From assembly GCA_017609625.1 (NCBI GenBank), contig JAFCDN010000001.1, forward strand, positions 1-64,000: a stretch of 64,000 nt of DNA, written 5' to 3'. This document shows, in pieces, positions 57,839 through 64,000 of the stretch. The position numbers were made by a program, and so were the translations under genes. The notes under the pieces were generated by a model that ran no database searches, had not been told where the DNA came from, and worked only from the letters and a program-made list of their open reading frames with translations. The stretch's first letter is position 1. Every line of letters begins with the position of its first letter. Source of the DNA: Candidatus Iainarchaeum sp. GTDB lineage: Archaea > Iainarchaeota > Iainarchaeia > Iainarchaeales > 1-14-0-10-31-34.

Positions 57839-58882
57839 ATGGAAAAAGATTTAATTGAAATAGACGGCAGGGCAGGAGGGCAGTGTCTGCGTACTTCTCT
57901 TGCATTATCTTCTGTGCTGAAAAAACCTGTTTTGGTTTTTAATATCAGAAACAACAGGCCAAAACCCGGCTTGGCAAAACAGCATTTAACTGGCTTAAAC
58001 ACTTTAGCAAAAATTTCCAAGACAAAAGTAAAAGGAAATTTTCTTGGTTCAAAAAAAGTTGTTTTTTATCCAAAAACAATAAAAGAAGGAAACTATTCTG
58101 TTAACATCGGGACAGCAGGTTCAATCACTTTGCTTCTTCAGGTTTTAACTCTTCCATTGATTTTTTCTGAAACCAAAAGTTCTTTTAGAATTGTCGGCGG
58201 AACTGATGTTCCTTTTTCTCCTTCTTTTAATTACGCTAAAGAAGTTTTTTTCCCTTTCCTCTCATCCTTAGGAGCAAAATTTTCTTTGGATTTAAAAAGA
58301 AGAGGATATTATCCCAAAGGAAATGGTTTTGTTTCTTTTTCCAAAATTTCTTCCAAATTACCATTAAAACCTTTTTATAAAACAGAACAAGATGAACTAA
58401 ATTATATTAAAATCATTGCACATTCAACCGGCTATCCAAAAGAAGCTTCTTCTAATTTATGCGCTTCAGCTAAAAGCATTTTATCAGAAAAGTTTTCTGC
58501 TTTAGAAGAAGTAATTGAATTCAATGAAGCAATAGATGAAAAAGGAGCAGGCATTTCTTTGATTGCTTTTTTTAAGGACAGAACAAGAATTGGTGCAAGT
58601 ACAGTGCAGGAAAAAAACCCTGCAAAAGCAGGAAAAAAAACAGCAGAATTTCTTTTGAAAGAAATAGATTCAAAAAAACCAGTTGACTCTCATCTTTCTG
58701 ATCAGTTAATTCCTTTTATGGCTTTAGCTAAAGGACACTCAACTTTTGAAACCTCTTCTCTTACACAGCACACTTTAAACAACATCTCTGTTACAGAAAA
58801 ATTTCTTGAAGTAAAATTTGAAGTTAAAGGAAAATTAAATGAACCTGCAGAGATTTCTGTTAAAGGAATTGGCTTTAAATAA
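57839..58882 (+). CDS. rtcA: RNA 3'-terminal phosphate cyclase
   Basis: IEIDGRAGGQCLRTSLALSSVLKKPV, NIRNNRPKPGLAKQHLTGL, IVGGTDVPFSPS, DSHLSDQLIPFMALA. Confidence 0.92.
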   Translation: MEKDLIEIDGRAGGQCLRTSLALSSVLKKPVLVFNIRNNRPKPGLAKQHLTGLNTLAKISKTKVKGNFLGSKKVVFYPKTIKEGNYSVNIGTAGSITLLLQVLTLPLIFSETKSSFRIVGGTDVPFSPSFNYAKEVFFPFLSSLGAKFSLDLKRRGYYPKGNGFVSFSKISSKLPLKPFYKTEQDELNYIKIIAHSTGYPKEASSNLCASAKSILSEKFSALEEVIEFNEAIDEKGAGISLIAFFKDRTRIGASTVQEKNPAKAGKKTAEFLLKEIDSKKPVDSHLSDQLIPFMALAKGHSTFETSSLTQHTLNNISVTEKFLEVKFEVKGKLNEPAEISVKGIGFK

Positions 58883-58935
58883 GCAATAGATTAATATACT
58901 TATTTTTTTATATTGTCTATAAAAGTGTTAATCTT

Positions 58936-59652
58936 ATGAGTATAAGAGTAATTGGATCCAGGCCGTCTGTTTCACGTAAAAGTAGTAGGATTTCAATGGC
59001 AGATGGAAATAGGAAGTCTAGAAATACAAATAGACAAAGGGGTTCCCCAAAAAGAAGGCAAAACTCATCTAGAACCAATAAACCGCCAAGAAGGCCAAAA
59101 AAAGAGGGAAGTACTCTTAGTTATGTTCCCCCTAAAACTCTTATTGAATTTATTAGGGCAGGAGATACTTCTAACTGGAATGCATTTAAAAAATTCTCTA
59201 AAATTTCTTTTGATAAAACAAAGCAATTATGGGCGCTTCAGAGTCCATCAAATCGCATAGTAAGACATAAATTAAACCCTTTTTTGGTATTATTCTGTTT
59301 TAATATAGTATTAGTAGAAGGATCAACATTTGCAGATGCTGCAAAAAAAGTTAATTCTTTTCTTAGAGAAAATGGGGTTGAAGTTACTTTAATTCCAAAC
59401 AGCGTATCTCAAATAAACAGAGACTTAAAAATTGTTGAGATAAAAACAAGAGTAACAGGGCGCAAAACAGGGGGCCCAAGAAAACCTGTTTCAGATGCAA
59501 TAAAAAGACAAGTAGCTAATCTGCTTAGACAAATGCCAGCTGATACAACCAGAAGATTAAATTTTGGAAGTATTGCAGCAAAAGTTGGGCTTTCAGAAAG
59601 CATTGTCAAAAAAATGAATACTGATCCTGATTTTTGGAGAGAATATGGTTAA
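58936..59652 (+). CDS. Hypothetical protein, basic disordered N-terminus and possible HTH C-terminus
   Basis: 238 aa; RRQNSSRTNKPPRRPKKEG N-region; C-terminal LRQMPADTTRRLNFGSIAAKVGLSESIVKKM resembles HTH spacing. Confidence 0.5.
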   Translation: MSIRVIGSRPSVSRKSSRISMADGNRKSRNTNRQRGSPKRRQNSSRTNKPPRRPKKEGSTLSYVPPKTLIEFIRAGDTSNWNAFKKFSKISFDKTKQLWALQSPSNRIVRHKLNPFLVLFCFNIVLVEGSTFADAAKKVNSFLRENGVEVTLIPNSVSQINRDLKIVEIKTRVTGRKTGGPRKPVSDAIKRQVANLLRQMPADTTRRLNFGSIAAKVGLSESIVKKMNTDPDFWREYG

Positions 59653-59686
59653 TGTTGTTTATATTGGATTGGATTTAAGGGATTAG

Positions 59687-59878
59687 ATGAATAAAAAAAC
59701 TCTGAAAATTTTTGTAATAGTGCTTTCTTTAATGCTTTTGATTATTTTTAATCTTGCAGTTTTAGGTTATACTGATCCAATAAATTTTTGGATTGCAGCA
59801 ATTTTAGTTGCAGTTTTTGCTTTTATTGCTCTGCCAAAACTAAATAAACAACGCAACCAGCAGCTGGGGAAAAACTAA
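59687..59878 (+). CDS. Small membrane protein
   Basis: 63 aa with two hydrophobic helices; overlaps the 3' end of the prepilin peptidase gene. Confidence 0.45.
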   Translation: MNKKTLKIFVIVLSLMLLIIFNLAVLGYTDPINFWIAAILVAVFAFIALPKLNKQRNQQLGKN

Positions 59879-60679
59879 ATTAATCAGCACTCCAACAAAA
59901 ATAAACGGCCCAAATTTAGGCAAATCCCGGTAAACAAGCAGTTCTTTTACTCCTGCTTTTTGCAGTTCTTTTTTTTCTTTTTCTCCTAACACTCCCTTCA
60001 AACCAAGATTTAACTTTTCCAGTGTTTCTTTTTTTTCAAATTCAACTGCAATCAGTTCATCTTCTTCCATTTTTTCTATTGAAATTTTTTTAAGGAAAAA
60101 ATTCTTTTTAATTCCTTTTTCTAATGCAATAAAAATCAATGCAACAGCCATTGGAATCAATAAAACCAAAATCAGTTTTTCCATGCCAGCATAATAGACC
60201 ATTAAAAAATAAAATAAAATCAAAACTCCCAATCCAACAGCTTTTTTCATTCCTTCTATATTTTCTTTCCATATAATTCCTTTTCTTGCATATTTCAAAA
60301 CAAAATACACTCCGTAAAATAGCAGGGAAGTTATTCCTGCCCAAATTAATGAATTTAACACAAAAATATTCAAAGGAAAAATTCCTGTTTCAAAAGGCAA
60401 AAGCAATGCTATTGCAGTGAATAATTTTATATCTCCTCCGCCTATTTTCCCTAAAAAATACATTGCATAGCCTAAAGCAAAAACTATTATTCCAACAGAA
60501 AACAGTTCCAGAAACTTTTCCAGAGAAACTTCTATCCCAAGTTCAAATAAATTTAATAAAATCCCAACAGCAATCATTGGATAAGTGATTTTATCAAAAA
60601 TATAGCCAGTTTTATAGTCTGTATAAGCTGCAATCAAGCTTCCAATTAAAATCACTGCATATCTTAAAAGCAAAATCAT
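59840..60679 (-). CDS. Archaeal prepilin peptidase (A24 family, FlaK/EppA-like)
   Basis: IAAYTDYKTGYIFDKITYPMI and GKIGGGDIKLFTAIALLLP: both catalytic Asp motifs; multi-TM. Confidence 0.85.
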   Translation of the reverse strand: MILLLRYAVILIGSLIAAYTDYKTGYIFDKITYPMIAVGILLNLFELGIEVSLEKFLELFSVGIIVFALGYAMYFLGKIGGGDIKLFTAIALLLPFETGIFPLNIFVLNSLIWAGITSLLFYGVYFVLKYARKGIIWKENIEGMKKAVGLGVLILFYFLMVYYAGMEKLILVLLIPMAVALIFIALEKGIKKNFFLKKISIEKMEEDELIAVEFEKKETLEKLNLGLKGVLGEKEKKELQKAGVKELLVYRDLPKFGPFIFVGVLINLVFPQLLVALFI

Positions 60680-60731
60680 AATAAAGTTACTAAAGAAATG
60701 TTTTTTAACTCTTTAAAGTATTCTTTTCTTT

Positions 60732-61040
60732 ATGAAGAATCCTTTAAGAAAAGCCAGAAACACGGTTAGAGAATTTTTTCTTGTAGCAAAAATGAAGAAA
60801 AGAAGAAATGCAAGAAAACGAATAACTCAAACCGAAAATCCTTTATTAGCACTTCGTAGCACTAATACTGGTGTGCGAAAACAGGCGGAGATTAACTCTT
60901 TAATCTCTTGTTTAGGAGCTACAATAAACAACAGAACTCAATTTGTTAGTTCAGCAGAAGCATTGCACTTGGCCAAGAGCGAAATACAGGAAATCTGGCC
61001 TTATTTTAAAAGTGCTTTGAAGATAAGAAATAAACAATAA
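60732..61040 (+). CDS. Hypothetical small basic protein
   Basis: 102 aa; KNPLRKARNTVREFFLVAKMKKRRNARKRI. Confidence 0.45.
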   Translation: MKNPLRKARNTVREFFLVAKMKKRRNARKRITQTENPLLALRSTNTGVRKQAEINSLISCLGATINNRTQFVSSAEALHLAKSEIQEIWPYFKSALKIRNKQ

Positions 61041-61056
61041 AAGTTAAGAAGCATTT

Positions 61057-61584
61057 TTACTTTGCATAAAATTCTTTGCTTACAATTTTCATTAAAGCCA
61101 TAACAACAGCTAACTCAGTAAATTCTGTTCTGTTAATTTTTCCTTTTGTGAGTTCTCCTACTGCCCCCTTTTTTTTTCCCATATCTTTTTCTTTTCCAAA
61201 CAATTTAGCAAAAGCAGTGTTAATATCATCTTCTCCTTTCAAAAGCAACTGAACTGCTTTCTCTGGATATTCAAACAAAGGGCTTGTTCCAAAGAAAAAA
61301 TCTTTTCCGTCAAAAATTACTGCCATTGTAATCTCCATATAGCCGGAGTTTGAAGGAAAACTCATTATTCCAGATTCAATCCCAACAGAGTAGTTACAAT
61401 TAGAAAAACTTTTCATTGCTCTGTTTTGAGCACCTTTTAAAATATCCTGTAAATTCAAAGGCTGTTCTTTTACTTCAGAATCAGTTTCAATTCCTTTAAC
61501 TTCTATTTCTTCAAAATATTTCCCAAAAGCGTTTTTTACTGCTTTAACTTTTATTGGATTTTCTGAACCAACATTAATCAGCAT
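61057..61584 (-). CDS. Inosine/xanthosine triphosphatase (YjjX family)
   Basis: INVGSENPIKVKAVKNAF; GIESGIM; FGKEKDMGKKKGAVGELTKGKINRTEFTELAVVMAL. Confidence 0.88.
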   Translation of the reverse strand: MLINVGSENPIKVKAVKNAFGKYFEEIEVKGIETDSEVKEQPLNLQDILKGAQNRAMKSFSNCNYSVGIESGIMSFPSNSGYMEITMAVIFDGKDFFFGTSPLFEYPEKAVQLLLKGEDDINTAFAKLFGKEKDMGKKKGAVGELTKGKINRTEFTELAVVMALMKIVSKEFYAK

Positions 61585-61616
61585 CTTATTACCTTATTTT
61601 CGTCTCTTATTTTTTT

Positions 61617-62963
61617 TTACCTTATTTTCATTTTCTTCTGTTTACCAAACTTTTTCATTAATTTATCCAAAGCGCCTTTTTTCTGCAATTGTTTTGGATC
61701 AGAAAACTTTTTCATCTGTTTAACCATTTTTTTCATTCTTTTATAGTGTTTTATTAATTCCCTTACATCTTCTTCTTTTTTCCCTGAACCTTTTGCTATC
61801 CTTAAAATCCTTGGATGATTTAATAACTCTGGATCTAATTTTTCTTTTTTTGTCATTGAATCCATTATCACTTTAAATGAATCCAGTTTTTCTTCTCCTA
61901 CTTCTAATTGTTCTTTTGGGATTTGGCTTCCCATTCCCATCATGTCCATTACTTTATTTAATGGCCCCATTTTTCTTGCAGCTTTTAATTGTTTATAAAA
62001 AATATCCAGATTAAATTCTTTTTTCATTAATTCTTCTAAATCAACTTCTTCGTTTTCTGTTGCGTCTTTTACTTTTTCCAGCAACCCCTGCAAATCTCCG
62101 TAACCCATTATTCTGCTTAAATATCTTGTAGCATCAAATTCTTCCAAGTCATTCATTTTTTCTCCTGTTCCAATAAAATAAACAGGAGCTTTTGTAAGCG
62201 CACATGCAATTAAAGAGCCTCCTCCTTTTGCAGAACCATCCATTTTTGTAATAACTACTCCATTTATCCCTACACTTTCATGAAAAGCTTTAGCTTGTTT
62301 GCCTGCAATCTGGCCAATATCTGCTCCTAAAACAAGCAGACTCAAATCAGGCTTTAATGATTCATTTACTTCTTTTATTTCTTTTACTAGTTCTTTATCT
62401 AAAGCACTTCTTCCGGCAGAATCAACTATAATCAAATCAAAATCTTTGAATTTCTTTAATCCTTCTTTTACTACTTTTTCTGCTTTTTTTTCTTTTTTAA
62501 TTCCAAAAAACTCTATATCAACTTTTCCTGCAACCTGCTGCAGCTGCTCAAACGCAGCTGGACGAAAAGTGTCTGCACAAATTAACCCGACTTTTTTTCC
62601 TCTTTTAGAATAATATTTTGCCAGTTTACCTGAACTAGTGGTTTTTCCTGAACCAAACAAACCTAACATCAAAATCTTTCTAGGCTCTTTCTCTAATTTA
62701 GGTTTTTCTCCGCCTAAAGCTTTAGCTAAAATATCATAAGTGTTTTTTGTAATAAACTCTCTTCTGTTAATTCCTTCAGGCAAATCTTTAAATGCTTGTT
62801 CTTCAATTTTTTTTGTTAATTTCAATACAAGCTCTACTTGTACATCTGAAGCAATCAATGCTCTTTGAATCTCTTTAACCACTTCTTTTACTGTATCTTT
62901 ATCTAAAGAACTTGAGTTGCGGATTTTTTCCATTGCATTTCTTAGTGTTTCTCCTAAACCCAT
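61617..62963 (-). CDS. Signal recognition particle protein SRP54
   Basis: LGLFGSGKTTSSGKLAKYY, DSAGR, TKMDGSAKGGG, C-terminal Met-rich M domain (KMVKQMKKFSDPKQLQKKGAL). Confidence 0.95.
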   Translation of the reverse strand: MGLGETLRNAMEKIRNSSSLDKDTVKEVVKEIQRALIASDVQVELVLKLTKKIEEQAFKDLPEGINRREFITKNTYDILAKALGGEKPKLEKEPRKILMLGLFGSGKTTSSGKLAKYYSKRGKKVGLICADTFRPAAFEQLQQVAGKVDIEFFGIKKEKKAEKVVKEGLKKFKDFDLIIVDSAGRSALDKELVKEIKEVNESLKPDLSLLVLGADIGQIAGKQAKAFHESVGINGVVITKMDGSAKGGGSLIACALTKAPVYFIGTGEKMNDLEEFDATRYLSRIMGYGDLQGLLEKVKDATENEEVDLEELMKKEFNLDIFYKQLKAARKMGPLNKVMDMMGMGSQIPKEQLEVGEEKLDSFKVIMDSMTKKEKLDPELLNHPRILRIAKGSGKKEEDVRELIKHYKRMKKMVKQMKKFSDPKQLQKKGALDKLMKKFGKQKKMKIR

Positions 62964-63015
62964 TTTTACCACTTTTAAAATAGAATTCTGTTGGGAAAAG
63001 AATAATAGTTTTTCA

Positions 63016-64000
63016 CTATTTAATAATCCTTTCAGTTAAAAACTTTGGAGTGAATTCAATTAAATCCTCATATCCTTGTCCTGTGCCGACAAAAACAACA
63101 GGTTTCTTTAAAGCAGAAATCAAAGAAATCGCGGTTCCGCCTTTTGCATCAGTGTCAATTTTAGTTAAAACAAAACCATCAAACCCAATCTTTTCACTGA
63201 ATTCTTTTGCCTGTTCAAATAAGGAATTGCCTGACATTGCTTCTCCGACAAACAGTTTCAAATCAGGTTTAACTACTCTGTCAATTTTTTTCAGTTCATT
63301 CATTAAATTTATATTTGTTTCCTGCCTTCCGGCAGAATCAATTAACACTAAATCAATATCTTTTGCTTCTGCTGCCCTTACTGCATCAAATGCTACAGCA
63401 GCAGGGTCACTGCCATACTGGTGCTTTACTAATCTTAAATTTAGTCTGTCTGCATGAACCTGAATCTGTTCAATTGAAGCAGCACGAAAAGTGTCTGCTG
63501 CAGCCAAAATAACTTTTTTTCCTTGCTTTTGAAATCTGAAAGCAATTTTTGCAATTGAAGTGGTTTTCCCTGCTCCGTTTGGCCCTAAAAAAAGTATTAC
63601 AAAAGGCTTTTTGTTTTGAATTTTTTCTTCCAAAGGAATCTTTGGAACATCCATTAATCTTTCCAGAATCAAAGCAATTTCTTTTTTCAATCCTTCACTG
63701 ACATTTTTTCCGTCAATTTCTTTTCCAACAAGCTCTTTTTTGATTTCTTGCACGATTTTTGAGGCAGTTTGCTGTTCTACATCTGATTCCAGTAAAGCAA
63801 GTTCAAAGTCTTCCAGAAAATCGTTTACATCTTTTTCTTCTATTTTAACTCTTCCGGTAAAAAACTTTTTTATTCCTGTTTTCAAAGAAACTTTTGCTTT
63901 TAGTTCTCTTTCTTTTAATAAATCCGAATCAATTTTCTTTGAAACATCTTCTTCCAAATCTTTTTCTAATTCTTTTTCAAAAACTTCTTCGTGTTTTTCC
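63016..64000 (-). CDS. ftsY: Signal recognition particle receptor FtsY (5' end probably outside the window)
   Basis: LFLGPNGAGKTTSIAKIA, AADTFRAASIEQ, DSAGRQETNINLMNELKKI, TKIDTDAKGG; reading frame stays open to the window edge. Confidence 0.93.
   Translation of the reverse strand, partial: EKHEEVFEKELEKDLEEDVSKKIDSDLLKERELKAKVSLKTGIKKFFTGRVKIEEKDVNDFLEDFELALLESDVEQQTASKIVQEIKKELVGKEIDGKNVSEGLKKEIALILERLMDVPKIPLEEKIQNKKPFVILFLGPNGAGKTTSIAKIAFRFQKQGKKVILAAADTFRAASIEQIQVHADRLNLRLVKHQYGSDPAAVAFDAVRAAEAKDIDLVLIDSAGRQETNINLMNELKKIDRVVKPDLKLFVGEAMSGNSLFEQAKEFSEKIGFDGFVLTKIDTDAKGGTAISLISALKKPVVFVGTGQGYEDLIEFTPKFLTERIIK

Noticed and set aside
1-64000. CRISPR array, prophage, transposase or rRNA operon
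   Set aside because: No regularly spaced direct repeats, no phage structural or transposase motifs and no rRNA signature sequences were seen.

Overview
AT-rich archaeal chromosomal window. Archaeal markers are TFE, aTrm56, class I LysRS, an A-type ATP synthase operon, RadA, GGGP synthase, class III signal-peptide pilins and an archaeal 7S RNA; gene content suggests a DPANN-like lineage, but taxonomy cannot be proven here. Main contents: (1) four tRNA loci, SRP RNA, SRP54 and FtsY; (2) a purine block (purA, purB, purF, purC, purE, fused guaA); (3) a long RelA/SpoT-like protein with an apparently intact synthetase and a degenerate HD hydrolase; (4) a ~14.5 kb type IV pilus/secretion-like block flanked by two KaiC-like ATPase genes, with several class III pilin-like proteins and a large adhesin, plus a matching prepilin peptidase 32 kb away; (5) a complete A-type ATPase operon whose A and B subunits each carry a LAGLIDADG intein, followed by RadA carrying two more; (6) a LAGLIDADG endonuclease ORF with one in-frame stop, lying between tRNA genes; (7) several orphan proteins (triple CxxC thioredoxin-like repeat protein, orphan phosphohistidine swivel protein, small Arg/Lys-rich proteins). 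No CRISPR array, rRNA or transposase was recognised. All calls come from reading the sequence and supplied translations; no database search was run.
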